The position numbers were made by a program, and so were the translations under genes. 64,000 nt of DNA from Tilletia caries (lineage: Eukaryota > Basidiomycota > Exobasidiomycetes > Tilletiales > Tilletiaceae), in the NCBI GenBank assembly GCA_032718865.1, contig JALUTQ010000005.1, positions 806,001 to 870,000 of the forward strand, written 5' to 3'. Positions within the stretch are counted from its first letter, which is position 1. Each line of letters opens with the position of its first letter. Positions 10,701 to 22,535 of the stretch are shown piece by piece. The notes below the pieces were generated by a model. The model saw only the letters and a list, made by a program, of their open reading frames with translations. It was not told the DNA's origin and searched no databases.

Positions 10701-12314
10701 GAATGGGCAGGAAGATTTCGTTGATCAAGACTTCGATCTCTTTCTGTAGACGGGAGGGAAAAATAATCAGTTACATTCAAGATGTCCAAAGCCCTTGGGA
10801 AAGCACAAGACCTACCTTCAACCTTGTCCGCATTCCGCTGAGCACTTGCCAGAAGAGTTCGCAGCTAATCTCGAAGACGGGGTTGATGCTAGAGACCGCG
10901 TTCCTGCTCAAGCTGAGACAGAGGTACTGCTTGATGGCATGGATGAACGGTGTGTTTTCGCCTGTTGACGCGCTATGAATGAGCACATTCAGGTCGGTGA
11001 ACATGGACATGTGTGTCTTGACGATGGACAGGATGAGTTGGAGGGAGAGCAACTTGGATCGCATTGCTTGTGATTTCAGATCACGTTCACTTCGGGTGAG
11101 AATACAGAGCAGATTGTCAGCAACAAGGTAGCGAGAAACGCTGAAGGGCTCAGGCAGACTCACCTCTCGGCGGTGAGGGGTTTCATGCTGAGCTTGCAGA
11201 GCGCGCGGAAGACAAGGAAGGCATCCTTGATGTGTAGCTCGTCTTGCTTGGCGCTGAAGACTGCGTTGACGATCTGGGACAAAGAACCGGAAGCGACGGC
11301 CTGATTGGAAGTGCTTTTGCTGAGCAGGAAGATGTTGTACACGGTCCGGACCGCCTTTAGAAGCGAGGACTGGTGAATCTGAGAGGAGGTCCCGATGACG
11401 AGGGCGAGAAGGGCCTTGATGATTTGTAGCTGTGCCTTCTCGTCGACAGATTCATCGAAGACGTCGCATATGGTGGAAGTAACCAAGTCGAGGAGGGGCA
11501 AGGAGTCGGCATCGACTGGGCCATGCTGAGAGGCCGTTTCGAGATCGCCTGTGTTCTGCCAATCGGGAGCCGAGGCCACCACAGATTGATATTCAGGATC
11601 CTCAACGAAGAAACCGTAACTGATAAGTTTGCCAATGCAATCCAACGCGGTGGTCATAAGTGTCGCACTTCGCGAGTTGATGGCAAGTCGGAGCGGTTCG
11701 AAGATGATCCGCGGGTCGACGACGGCTTCTGATGCCGAGGGAGGAAGCTCGGAGCCCGTCTTTGCCGGTCCACCTGCTGCGGCTGCTCTGATCATCTCGA
11801 GGGCGCGCTGGGAAGTTTCTTTAAGCTCCTTGTTCTTGCGCGCATCCCGGGCGGACTGGATGCTCTCCAGGGCAGAAATGATGAAGACGGCTGATCCTCG
11901 ATTCAGCGAGCTGAGAGAAGAACGTGAGTGCTTTGGTTGAGGAGGGGCGGGGGGAAGTGGTGGTTGCTGTTGCTGTTGCTGTTGCTCTTGCTCTTGCTCT
12001 TGCTCTTGCTCTTGCTCTTGCTCTTGCTCTTGTGATGCTGATGTCGATGGAGGTACAATGGGTGCGGTAGACGTTGGTGGTTCTGGCTTTGCGTGCTCGG
12101 TAGGGCCAGAGGGTACACTTGCAGGAGCTTTTCCTGGATCTTCTTGCACTTGAGCCGCAACTTCGGTGGGTGGCTGCGTCGGCTCGGCAACGTGCGGCTC
12201 GCTTTCCTCTTGAGCGCCAGCCTCGACCTCGACCTCGACCATTTCTGGCTCTTCTTGCGGCGGCGGCGGCGAGAGTTCTGAGGCTTCTTCTTGTTCGCGC
12301 ACCGAGTCCGACAT
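7759..12314 (-). CDS. SEC7: Sec7/BIG-type Arf guanine-nucleotide exchange factor, short at the C-terminus
   Basis: Large Golgi exchange factors of this family activate Arf GTPases for vesicle budding. Exons 11164..12314, 10816..11089, 9681..10743, 8295..9604, 8116..8221 and 7759..8006 total 4,152 nt (1,383 residues). Order: a Pro/Glu-rich N-terminus with a Gln-Glu dipeptide repeat, DCB/HUS-type helices (including LINEIFLPILEMQN and LNYDCDRMALENIYER), the Sec7 domain (about 705-895) with the catalytic glutamate in FRLPGESQKIDRFM (about residue 803) and NTDAHNPQIKNRM, then the HDS1 region ending in SSFADLTVTLTEFAKG. Translation stops about 40 residues later. Yeast Sec7 (2,009) and human BIG1 (1,849) carry several hundred more residues (HDS2-HDS4), absent here. 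The adjoining tRNA lies 308 bp beyond the stop. Confidence 0.9.
11964..12032. repeat. In-frame CTCTTG hexanucleotide repeat inside SEC7
   Basis: A run of CTCTTG units preceded by GTTGCT units; on the minus strand it codes the Glu-Gln and Gln repeats near residues 95-115 of the Sec7-like protein. It is length-variable by nature and keeps the frame. Confidence 0.8.
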
Positions 12315-12600
12315 TGTGTACTTGCTGTTGATGATCCGCTAGAAGAACGACGAGCTTCGAGGTGGGGAACGGACCATGGCACTCGGGGCAGCGTGTGGGT
12401 GGGTGAGTGGGTGGGCCGCTTTCCACGTGGCGATGCTCTCGGCCGAGAGAGTGCTTGACGCAATCGTTGCGCAATGAATGAATGGCCCAGATCGGGAGTA
12501 TAGGCGAACAAAGCGCCGAGCGAGTCGCTTGTTGTTGCTTGACTTCCTGCTGGACGACTTCCTTCTTCGCTCTGACTTGTAAGCAGCAGCAGCAGCAATC

Positions 12601-12608
12601 ATGGCAGC

Positions 12609-12649
<41 letters not shown>

Positions 12650-13578
12650 CAGACGCGAATGGCGCAGCATCACCGGTCTCTCCCGGCCGCAAGTCCACCT
12701 CTACCGGCCGCACCCGATCAGCAGCAGCCCGCGCCATCTTCGCCTCAAACACGCCCGCTCCTGCCTACCTTCCGCTCCAAGAAGAAGCAGAAACAGCAGC
12801 CACAAGCACATACCTTCCCTCGTCATCATCCTCAAACCGCAACTCCCTTCTCGGCGCGCTCACATCTCTCACTCGGCCAGGAGGTAGTCGCAGAATACCA
12901 CCGCCAGAGACTGCTGCTCCTGATCTGGAGGCGCAACGAACAGCCTTCACACAACAGCAACAGGACAACTCGCCTCAGTTCGGCATCGGGGAGGACGACG
13001 ACGACGAGGGCGAGGAGGCCGATCGAACTCTCCTAGCCGACATCTCAGCCTCCCTCCTCACCTCTCAAACGCGCTCCCGATACAAGTCCTCCGACTCCAC
13101 CCAAGAAACCGACCAGATCGGCGGCGGCGGCTCATACGACGGACCTGACTATGCCGACGTCGATGATGACGACGACGACGACGCAGCGCAGTACGCGTCC
13201 ATGGTCGAACAGGGCAGCGAGTACACCAGTCTCTTGCAGCTCAAGCCCGTACCTGCCGCACAGAGCCGAGCCGCCAATGGCAAGCCTGCCGGGAGGGTAC
13301 GTCCGCCTGAAGGAGAGGAGGAGGGGGGGGGAACAGAAGGCGACTATCAAGCTCCCTCAAGGACGTCCTCCAAAAGACGGACGACACAGACATCGACGGA
13401 GTTCTCCCCCGCTCCTGCCATGCCTGCCACGGTGGTGCCCCCCTTCGAGCCCATCAGCCGGGGGGAGAAGACTTGGATGTGGTCCGTCGCAGCCTTGGTC
13501 TCTGCCCTCATCATCGTCGCCATGCTCATTTCTGGGGACATCATCGACTGGCCAGGGGACGGTATCGGTCGGGATTGA
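12601..13578 (+). CDS. Unknown acidic, low-complexity protein with one C-terminal membrane segment
   Basis: A single-exon frame of 325 residues starting at the ATG at 12601. I do not recognise the family. The first 20 residues are an Ala/Thr alternation coded by a GCGACA hexanucleotide repeat. The middle is Ser-, Asp- and Glu-rich (Asp runs near 135 and 190). Near the C-terminus a hydrophobic stretch (WMWSVAALVSALIIVAMLIS, about 291-310) is followed by a short tail GDIIDWPGDGIGRD. This layout fits a tail-anchored protein with a large cytosolic part. It is divergent from SEC7 across 286 bp. An intron in the Glu/Gly-rich part near 13.3 kb cannot be excluded, but the frame is open throughout and the hydrophobic end argues that it is coding. 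Confidence 0.65.
12612..12650. repeat. GCGACA hexanucleotide repeat at a coding 5' end
   Basis: About six tandem GCGACA units code the Ala-Thr repeat at the N-terminus of the tail-anchored protein. The same unit in reverse complement (CTGTCG) occurs near 2004-2036. Confidence 0.85.
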
Positions 13579-13790
13579 AGGGCCCTTTCCTTCGTTCCGG
13601 CATGGGCGCTCTTCTCTCTCTTCTCTCGTACAACGTCACGATCTTTCACCAGCATACACGCATGTACTCAGGCATACCCCCCATACAGCACGATCTGCCT
13701 TCCTACCCCTGCTTCGTTTTACAGACAATACCTCTCATTACCCCTTTCCCATCCCACATGTACGAGTACAAAAAAAAGTCTTCATCTGTC

Positions 13791-15870
13791 TTAATCATCA
13801 TTCTGTCGATCGGTCTTCTTCGGGAAGAAGTCCCAAATCACCTCCTCTTGCTCCTCTTGTTCCTCCGCGGCTGCACGTTCTCCTTCTCCGCCCTCGTCGG
13901 TGTCTCGCACGCCAGCTAGCGCGACAGCCCGACCCGCAAAGTCCTCTTCGTCCCGTTCCCGTCGGGTCTTGCGTTTGCGCGCCGTCTCGGCCTTGGCACG
14001 CGTCTCCTGCCCGCCGCCAATAATCCAGAACAGAGACTCCGCCAACGTCGTCGCTGCGTCAAGCGAGGTTGAAAGTCCCGGGAGAGGAGATGGGGAGGAG
14101 GAGGACGTAGAGCTTGCGTTTTGAGGTGGTGATGGTGGGAAGGGAACCTGGAGCAGGTTTTCGACAGCAGAGGCTGCGTGGGAAGCTGGCGCCGGTATTC
14201 TTCGGCGATGGTACGCTTCCAGGATCGGCGGCAAGGGCGTGGGTGGCGCAGGGTCCTGCTCGTCAGAGAAGATCGACGGCCTCCATTCCTCCTTGGCAGC
14301 TTCTGTGAGAGCCACGACCCTGTCGCGCACTCTCCGCAGTACTTCCGCAGACGAGCGGGGATCTGTCCTGCGCACAGAGGTCATCAGATAGTACACGTCT
14401 TCTCAACAGAAAAGACGTCCATGTCAGACAAGGTCGGCGTCATCGGGGGATAGTACAGCAAAGACACTCACATTGGCCCTTTGGCGTAGAGAATGTCCCC
14501 TCTCCGTTCATCAGTACGAAGGTGGTCATCCCATCGTCCCCCTCCACTTCCTCAGGAGGAAAAGCGACGAGAGCCGTCTCCGGCGGCAACAGCTTGCGTC
14601 CTCCCTCCTTCTCTTCCGCACTCGCATTCGGAGACGTGGGCAAGTGGAACGGCCGGTTCAACACAACGTGCCCAAGCACGAGATCAAATCCGTCCCCGCC
14701 TTGCCCATCTTCAGACGTCTTCGCAGCAACCAGCTGCGAGCTGTCCTGATCGAGCACAAGCCAGTCCGCAGTGACCTCGTTCCCATCGATATCCGCTTGC
14801 CAACGCTGAGTCGGGCCACCAGTAGACGACTGCCGTCGTACGCTGCGCAATTCGTGTCCAAGAATGTAGGTTCCCCCACTGACAGCGCATGATCTGCAAT
14901 ATCCCTGCGCCAATTCGCCCGCTCCACCGTACTGGCCAACGAGGTAGGCGCCCTGTCCGTAGGCGCCCATACTGCGCATATGGGTCCGCATCTTCTCTAG
15001 CGCTAGATGTTTTGGTTCTTGTCGGGAGCTGCATAGGGCGACGCCGTATGTCAGCGCTGAGGCGAGCTGAGCACTCAGCCCTTGGCCCTTCCCGAGAAAT
15101 TCGATGAAAGGTTGTTCTGTGAGAATGCCAGGGATAAACGTCAGCTCCTCGTTTTGGTGAGAGAGAGCGCAGTCTCCGTTCGCCTCACCTGTATCAGACT
15201 GCGACTGCTGACCGTCCAAAGACGAGGTCACTTCCGTCAAGACCTTCATCAACCGCCTCTTGTCCGGCAAGGTGATCGACCGATCCTTGAAGATATCCTC
15301 CTTGCTACTCGGCACCCGTTTCAGACTACCCGAAGCTGCGCCGCTGCTGCTGCCGGATGCTCCTGCGTCCTCCGATCTCTCGTAGACGAAGGTATGCTCG
15401 AGCATGCGGAAGGTGCAGTAAGACGCGACGCTGCTTCGGATGAGGACGTCGATTGTGGGACCTGCGCCGGGTAGGAGGGTCGGACAGAGCGAGAGCGCAT
15501 AATGTCGGTCAAGCGAGGCGAGCTGTACGGGCGGCTCAGCGGGGATCCCACCGTCCGCGCGAGCGTCTTCAAAAGCGGGAAATCTCAATTGAGGCGCATA
15601 GACCGAGTCACGCGGCGCGCTATGTTGGGACGCCCATTGGATGAGCTCCTTGAGGGAGAGCGAGGCCCAGGCGTTGCCGTACCAGGGGTTGGAGTCGATG
15701 TGCAGGACGGAGTGGCCGGCGCTGGCGAGGGAGGCGGCGAGGATGCTCTCTGTGAGACCGGTGCCGACGATCAGGGTGTCGTAGTGGGTCTTCTCGAGGT
15801 CGAGCTTGACGCCGCTTGAGGCTGAGCCTGTGCCTGCTGCTGCTGCTGCTGCTGCTGCTGCTTCTGCCAT
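13791..15870 (-). CDS. MRS6: Rab escort protein (REP / Mrs6), GDI family
   Basis: The escort protein presents newly made Rab GTPases to geranylgeranyl transferase II and delivers them to membranes. Exons 14472..15870 and 13791..14398 total 2,007 nt (668 residues); the join restores the family block as PKGQ followed by YVYYLMTSV. The GDI/REP fold signature is clear: HYDTLIVGTGLTESILAASL, HSVLHIDSNPWYGNAW, then AYGQGAYLVGQYGGAGELAQ and TYILGHELRSV. Extra Ser/Gly inserts sit near residues 140-160 and 215. The C-terminal exon carries a linker and ends EEVIWDFFPKKTD. I chose the ATG at 15870, just before an Ala run; the frame stays open further upstream with an in-frame ATG at 16062, so a longer N-terminus is possible. 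Confidence 0.9.
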
Positions 15871-18831
15871 TCTTGTGTCTCTGGCTCGTTGTGCTGCGTT
15901 GCTGGTCGTGCGTGCCCTTGGTCCGCTGTGGGCGATGGTCCCATGGTCCGAGCGAGTAGGTGGATGAGCCGAAATCGTTGCGCAACGACTGCGGCCGGGG
16001 TGGCAAGGTGAAGAACTTCTTCCTGGCTGTGACTCGGTGACCTGTGCGGACGACATCAACATCGACGTCGTCTTGTATCTTCTTCTCTACCACCACATGC
16101 AATCAACCTTTCACGACGACGCACAGCATAACGAACGACGTTTCCTCTGCAGCATCCATCCTGCGCGCTGGGCACGGTCTGAGGTCGGAGCTCGCGGTGT
16201 TGCCAGAAGCGCTGTCTGACTGTGGATTGACACTTTTCCAACTTCGCATCCGCAACTGACTGCGCTCATACTTCCCTTTGTACTCACCAGCTCATCGTTC
16301 CTCCTCCCTTCCTCTTCCTCATCCTCTCTGCTTCTCACTTCATCCATAATTCCCATCCACACAATGGACACGCTGTCTTCGATCTCTGTGCGCGCTCTTT
16401 CACAGAGCTGAGCAGAGGTCGAACTCTGGCACTTCCGTCCTATATTCAACACACTTCCCTTTTTTTTTCCCTTCAACTCTTTTCTCTTTCACGTTTCGCG
16501 GATTCCAAACACACATCATGACTTCCTTCAGCTCCAAGGCCGCCGATATTCGTCTAGGGACGGGAGCCCTCCTTCGTGCAGTCCCCGGTGTCTGCACGAG
16601 AGGGTTTCCCTCCTGCGAATGGGAAGGTCCGCGTACTCCTTTATCTCCCCTCTCTGCGTTTACAAATGCGGGCAGAAAGCAGCGGATCCCTACGAAAATG
16701 GTCCATCCCATAGCTCCACTTCCTTTCCCCCCCATCACCCTTCCCTATCATTTCCCCACCTTGACCGGCGTTCCCAGGTTTGGGAGGAATTCTTCGGTGG
16801 GCCCTCCCAGTGCCAACGGCTCCGTGTGGACCTTCTTCACCATGGACCGGTGCGAAGATCTCTCCGTGGCGTCTTGCCCTTTGGGCCCCCAGCCCAATTC
16901 CGTCTCTCCGTCAAATCGAACGTCCGACCCAGCCCAAAGCTTTCCCGGGCACTCAGCGTCGGGGTTCGTTTCTGTCGCTTTTCCCTGTCGGTTTCCCTGG
17001 ACGGGTTGCAGCCCCGGCAGAAACAAGTCTTCAGCCCGCCGCACTTCGTCCGCGCATTATGTTCTTTCTCAACCCTCCCTTTTTCTCCTTTCCGCCCGTG
17101 AACTTCCCTTTCTCCCTCCTTCCTCCACACTCTCCCTTTCTCGTACCTCATACCTCTCACACAGCTCCAGCCATTTTGCGGTCAAGGGACGTGGCACGTC
17201 CGCGAACTGCTCAGGAACTTGGAGACCCACAACCGACCAGGAATTGCTCATCTGCTCCAGCCGGGCGTGTCTTTAAACAGGGACAGAGGCTCGATTCTCA
17301 GAAGAAATGGGCTCTCGACGCAGCCGTCGGGCAATTTTGTGCACGATTTGGGGTTTCAATTTTCCAGACTATACCTTTCCAGGAGTGGCCTTTCCTTCCG
17401 CGGAACAGGAACATGTGTGGCGATGTCCCGAACTCCATGTCGTCAATCCCCATCGGCCCGCTGTCCATCTCAAGGTCACAGCTTTCAGAGACTTTGGAAG
17501 GATCTCCACGCTGGTTTTGTCGCCCCCCACCTTTCTCTGCTTCCACAGCTTGTGTAGCGACTCTCCCAAGACGCCACCCCTATGTGGTCTTCCCCAAGAC
17601 CCTGGGCGCACGGCCGAGGCGGGTCTGCGAAACTTGCTGTGAGCTCCGGGCGGGCGCGCCGCGTTTCTGGTGGATCCGGACACTGTTGACGAAGGATGAG
17701 ACTGGGACGGTGGTTGCTGGTGGGACCCACGGTTGATGTACACTGGGTCGGGATTCTTGCCCCGTGTTCCGTTCCCGCGGCTGGTCTAGGGCCCCTTGGG
17801 GTTGTAGTTTTGGAACCGAGGTTGGGTTCCTTCGGGGGCTTCGACATCGGCCTCAACGTCGTTGCCTGCTCGGCGTGCTCGACAGAGATTGGGATCGGAT
17901 CACGCCTCTTTGCATTCCTTGGTTGGGCGTGTGGTTTCCTTGTTTTTCCTTTGCAGCGCGCGGGAATCGTTGCCCTCCCTTCTCCGCGGTTGGGGTTGTG
18001 TGTGTTGGGCAAAAGGTCAAGGGAAGAGTAGCAGTGAAGGCGAGGGTTGTTTTCTGGGCGGGGGGAAAAGGGTGTGCGTGGAGTTGGAACGCGCGGTGTC
18101 GAATGCGGCTGTGGCTGTCGGCGGTCTGTCATGCGGGTTGCATTTCGCTCGGTGGAATCGGCCTTGCCAGGGGAAAGGCGTGCGGAGCGACCCTTGGGTG
18201 CCTTGCTTCTGCGGCTTTCGGCGTTCGAGAGGAGAACTACACGACGGAAGTGGGGGTACAGGCGGACGTCTTGCGAGGTGTTTGGAGCATCGGGTCAGAA
18301 GAGTCCCTCGGGCCGGGGAGGGCTTTGAAAGACCCCACCAACCCTGCGGTGACGCTGTGGGGAATGATATGGGAAAGGGTGGCGGGTGGGGTTCAAGAAG
18401 ATGGGACCCATTTTCCAAAGGATCCGTTTCCTGCTTTCTGTCGGTCGACCTATCTGGGTCGGCAGGGGGTTACAGCGTCCTGGCTGCGCGCCATTCGCTT
18501 TTCGAAGTGATTTGGCGCCGCCTCGCATGAGAAGGATGCTCATTGCTTGAGTGCAATCGGCGGCGACTATGGGAAGGGGAAAGGGGGGCCTTTCGGGGTT
18601 CCCTGCTCTCCTTCCCTGAGCCAACTCAACGACGAGACTATTCTGGGACTGAGGGAAGATGTGTGTTTGGACTCCCCCATCGATTCGTGAAGGAGAATGG
18701 AATTGCTTTCTTCCTCCTTCCTGCATCCCCATTTTCTTTTGCGCGCTTCCCGTTTGCTGTCCACTCCTCCCTCTCTTCCGCGTTCCCTTCTCAAAGCAAA
18801 TGACAAGCATCATGCACTGGTATTGCATTCT
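15871..18831. other. 3-kb gene-free stretch with a strand-composition switch
   Basis: No recognisable protein gene is present. The region begins as a promoter-like stretch upstream of the Rab escort protein. A pyrimidine-rich leader then ends at an ATG at 16518, which looks like a 5' UTR, but the following frame (252 codons, ending near 17276) is low-complexity and resembles nothing known. From about 16.5 to 17.6 kb the plus strand is strongly C/T-rich; from about 17.75 to 18.6 kb it becomes G-rich. Overlapping long frames on both strands reflect a lack of stop codons in GC-rich sequence. It may be a non-coding transcript, a decayed gene or an insertion. Confidence 0.4.
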
Positions 18832-20824
18832 TTATCGCCTCTTGTACAAACACGGTTTGAGAATGGTGGAGCCCTCCTGCACGAGTGCGGACCTGTACGC
18901 CACCTGATCCGCTTCGGCAGTAACGAGGGCTTCCTCCCAACCCTGCTGTCCCTTTTCGGCCTTCCACTGACTCCAGACGGCGGCGTCCTTCATCATGCGG
19001 AGGTGGAGCAGGGTGAAATGCGTGTTGGAGTCGTCCTAGAGAAAAAGAAAGGAGAAGAGGTCGTGTGAGCATGACGGGCGAGGCAAGGAGGGGTTAGATG
19101 GTCGATTTGGGCTCACCTTGTCCAACAACTTGAAGCCGGTCCGTTCGAGGATGGAGACAAAGGTTTCGAGGGTGTTAAATCGACTGGCGACTTCGGCGAT
19201 GTAGATCTCTCCTCTGTGAACCAAACGTCGCGTCAGTGGGGGTCCAGCTCAAGGAGGGGATAGGGGGAGCGAACAAAATTTTGGTCCTAACTCACCCATC
19301 TCGAAGGATCCGTCTGGCCTCGAGGATCATGTCGACCCAGTTGGTCGGCATGAGACTGAGACAGAACACGACGACGTCTACCACAGCCTGCGGGTTCGGT
19401 CCCTGAACACCGCCCGCCCCATTCTCCGCTGACGACTCTCCGCCCTTACCAGTCCCAGCGGCCTTCGCCTTCGCCTTCGCCCTCATCTTCTCCTCCACGG
19501 CCCTCCTCACACTGGCCACGACGCCAGACGCGAGCGGATCGCCAGGTAACGGTACGCCAAAGGGGAACCGTGCACAGTCGGCGCCTACGACGCGGCCGTC
19601 TTCGGAAGTGAGCAGGTCGAAGGAGAGCACCTTGGCGGTGGGTAGGAGCGTGGTGAGTGCACTTGCCAGCGGCCCTTCGCCCGCTCCTAGGTCCGCTACC
19701 ACCAATCCTCCTGCGCCTCCTGCCGTTCCGGCGGCACCGTGCTTGACGATCCGCCTCGCAAGCACGTCCACCGGGTTCTTAGGCCACCCTTTGACCTGCT
19801 CTCGGAAACCCGAATGATACTCGGACAGCGTCGACGGTTCGCGCTGCATAAGTTCGAGGGCGGCGTGGCTGGAGTGGGTGTAGAGCGTTTCGTTGATGGT
19901 GCGGAATCGGGCGCCGGAGAGCTTTTGGGACATAGCTTTTTGGAGCGGAGTTAGGGCCACTGTCGTCGTCGTTGAGGTTGGTGTTGAGGTGGGCGGGACC
20001 GAGGGGGAAGCAATCGGCGCTGCTGCTACTGCTGATGATGAGCTCTGCGCTGGCTCGTCTGTCTTTGATCCTGTCCCTGTCCCTGTCTCCGAATCTGCCT
20101 CCTGCTTGGCCTTCTTGCGCAGCTTTTTCCGCTGCGCCTTCGTGAGACCTTGCATCTCGTCCGCATCTCCACTCGCATCCGCATTCCCATTTCCATCTGC
20201 AGGTGCCGAAGCCGTTGCGGGGCCAGCAGTAGCCGGTTTCGCAGCTGCTGCTACCGCTTGAGCAGCCTTTTTGTGCTTCTTGGCTGCCTTGGCGAAGATG
20301 TCGTTTGCGGGTGTGGAAGCGTTCGCTTTGGCTGATGACTGGGACACGACCCTCGAACGGCCCGCCTCGTCTTCGTCATCGTCTTCGTCGCGGTCCCCAG
20401 TCTGCTTCTGAGGATGTGAGCCAGAAACATCACCAGCATCGACGTCTTCGTTCCCGCGCTTGCGCTTAGAGACGAGCCTTCCCTTTAGTCGGATGTCGCT
20501 CTCGCTCAGCGCCTTGGACTGAGATAGGGCCTTCCCTGCTCCTCCTGCGCTCGCGGCGCCCGGCACAGCTCCCAGCCCAAGCGTCGAGTTCCGCGGCAGC
20601 GCAGCCGCGGTCTTCTCCCGTGGGTTCTGCTTCTTGCTACTCGCGCCGCCCGATTGAGGAGTGGATTTGGATTTTGCGGGAGTTGCTGCTGAAGCGGGGC
20701 TTGCGGCTACGGCGGCCCCGAGTTTGGCGAGGATGCTGTCTGCGAGGGCGGACTGGTTTCGCTCGAGCTGTGCTTGGATGGCATCGATCTCTGCTGCTGC
20801 TGCGCTCTTGTCCTTCGACGGCAT
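18832..20824 (-). CDS. RRP8: Rrp8-type rRNA adenine N1-methyltransferase
   Basis: Rrp8 is a nucleolar SAM-dependent methyltransferase that makes m1A in 25S rRNA. Exons 19296..20824, 19117..19213 and 18832..19035 total 1,830 nt (609 residues). The N-terminal half is low-complexity and Ala/Lys-rich, with basic stretches fitting nucleolar targeting. The catalytic domain shows RTINETLYTHSSHAALELM, the SAM-binding GGLVVADLGAGEGPLASAL, VVDVVVFCLSLMPTNWVDMI, and across two splice junctions RRILRDGGEIYIAEVASRF and DDSNTHFTLLHL, as in the family. A Lys/Ala/Gly insert of about 45 residues sits between the SAM-binding core and FCLSLM. The first family-like ATG is at 20824. Confidence 0.93.
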
Positions 20825-21048
20825 CGCTGGCTGCGTTTGGTGTTGGGAAGCACGATGTATGTATGTGGAAGTCGAGGACAGCTTGCTCTCCGCTTCGAAA
20901 TTTTTCAAGTGAGAGCGCTTCAGAACGGCCGCGATATCCGAGCGTTTGTCTGGTAAAATCGATCTCAAAATGACATTTCTTTTTCTGGCTGGACGATACA
21001 CAAACGGGGAAGAGGAGGGCAGGGGAAGGAGGGAGAGAATGGATGCCT

Positions 21049-21842
21049 TCAGAGCGTCTTGAGAGGATCGCTGTGAATAAGGGAGAGCAAGAGTCAGATT
21101 TCATTTGTGTACTGGACAAGTTTCGAGCATTGGAGACTCACTGTCCCCAGTCTGTTCGCAGTCGCAAGATGGAAAGAAGCAGCAGAGGGGAAGGATGAAG
21201 GCGGAGAGCGAGAGAGAGAGAGAGAGAGTTGAGAGATTGAGCCTCCGAACACATGGCCAAAGCGATGGAACTCACTCTTGAGACTCTTGGTGCTTTTCGT
21301 TTGCTCGAGCTCCTCAGGTGACTTGCTCTGCTTCAGCTTGTCTTCCTGGGCGATGTGTCGCTTGCAGTAGCTCGCTCTGCTCCAGTCAATGCGTCATAGA
21401 TGGTTAGTGAGGGAGCGGCTTGTCAGAGGAAGGTAGGAATCGGTAAGCTCACACTTTTCGCATATGGGCGAGGTCGTCTTCGGTGTACTTCTCAGCCTGT
21501 AATCCAGACGAAGCAAGTGAGAGGATGAGCATCGCTTGGCACGTAGTACAACCATGGAAAGGCCACTTACGTCCTTGTCGGGGTTGCGACGCAAGATGTC
21601 GACAATCTTGCGACCAGAGTTGTGTCCGACGGTCTCGCCATCGCCGTCATCGCCTGCTGTCCATCCTGCGCCTTGGCTGTCCTCGGACTTGAGCCATTCC
21701 TCAAGCTCGTCGGCGGACATGTTGACGTACTCGTTAAACCTGTGCATGTTTCGAAAGCAGTCAGAATGTATAATGATGGACAGCATGTCATGCGTGCGGC
21801 AGAGACTCACTCTTCGATGACTTGGTCGTCTGACTTGCCCAT
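21049..21842 (-). CDS. Small DUF3140-family protein
   Basis: The DUF3140 family occurs in fungi and bacteria and is of unproven function (some members are annotated as DNA-binding). Six exons: 21811..21842, 21571..21739, 21453..21496, 21276..21376, 21142..21151 and 21049..21070; they total 378 nt (125 residues). Conserved blocks are FNEYVNMSADELEEWLKSED, VGHNSGRKIVDILRRNPDKD, EDDLAHMRKVASYCKRHIAQ and the C-terminal NWGHDPLKTL. The last block appears only if a 10-nt exon (21142..21151) is included, which supports that exon. The start at 21842 gives MGKSDDQVIEE. It is on the same strand as RRP8, 224 bp upstream of it. Confidence 0.88.
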
Positions 21843-21984
21843 TGTTGAAGTATAAGGAAAGGGGATGCTGTGTGGGAAAGGGTGTGAATGTAGCAGATGC
21901 TGTGGGAGGGGGAGGACAAGGTCAGCGAGAATACAACGACGAGGCGCTTCTTATGAGCGATGAGCGCTTCAGGGAAGAGAAGGG

Positions 21985-22242
21985 TCAGCATTCATCATCC
22001 GTTATTGGCAGACCAATCTGAACGCTGAAGTCAGCGCCCTGGTAAGCGCCAACCGCCTTCCCAGCAGCATGCTGGAGCGCGGTGCGAAAGGGGTGACCTT
22101 GCGATCGACGAAGGGCGTCAGCTTCCATCGGGCTGCGGGAAGGAGAGTGGAGAGTGGAGACCAACACGAGAGAAAAACTTCCGAGCAGAAGAACAACAAC
22201 AAGAAGGGAACGCGTTGTGCACGCGTCGGAGAACAACACCAT
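21985..22242 (-). CDS. Possible small secreted or membrane peptide (85 residues), doubtful
   Basis: An ATG-started frame in the 693-bp gap between the DUF3140 gene and ROT1. The N-terminus has a hydrophobic core (SLLVVVLLLGSFSLVLVS) that could be a signal peptide or membrane anchor; the rest shows no recognisable motif. It lies where the upstream region of the DUF3140 gene should be, and a chance frame is quite possible. Apart from this frame the gap looks like ordinary promoter sequence. Confidence 0.2.
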   Translation of the reverse strand: MVLFSDACTTRSLLVVVLLLGSFSLVLVSTLHSPSRSPMEADALRRSQGHPFRTALQHAAGKAVGAYQGADFSVQIGLPITDDEC

Positions 22243-22535
22243 CCTCCTCGTCCCCGTCCTTCCTCATCCAAGAGCTCGACGGACGACCTCCCAGCAAGAA
22301 GCGCTTGAGATATGAGATATGAGAAATTGAGAAGATCAACAGAAACCGCCGTCTCATTTCATTTCCATCCCCAAGCAGTCAGCAGGGCAGAGCGATGAGA
22401 GCTTCCTTCTTCCCCTCATCGAACTCAAGCACCCCCTCTTTACGGCCCCGGAACAGTCAGCCTCGTTGCGAACAGGATCTTGCGAAATCACTCTGACGCG
22501 GGCCCTTCTTGTCACTACCACACACCCCACCAATC

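Noticed and set aside
7759..12314. CRISPR-like array or operon structure
   Set aside because: No spaced direct repeats of CRISPR type anywhere; gene structure is eukaryotic throughout.
16518..17276. 252-codon plus-strand frame after a leader-like tract
   Set aside because: Overlapping frames of similar length exist on both strands in this stop-poor stretch and nothing resembles a known domain.
17764..18530. Two overlapping plus-strand frames of 222-248 codons
   Set aside because: Same stop-poor G-rich stretch; mutually exclusive, no motif, no splice support.
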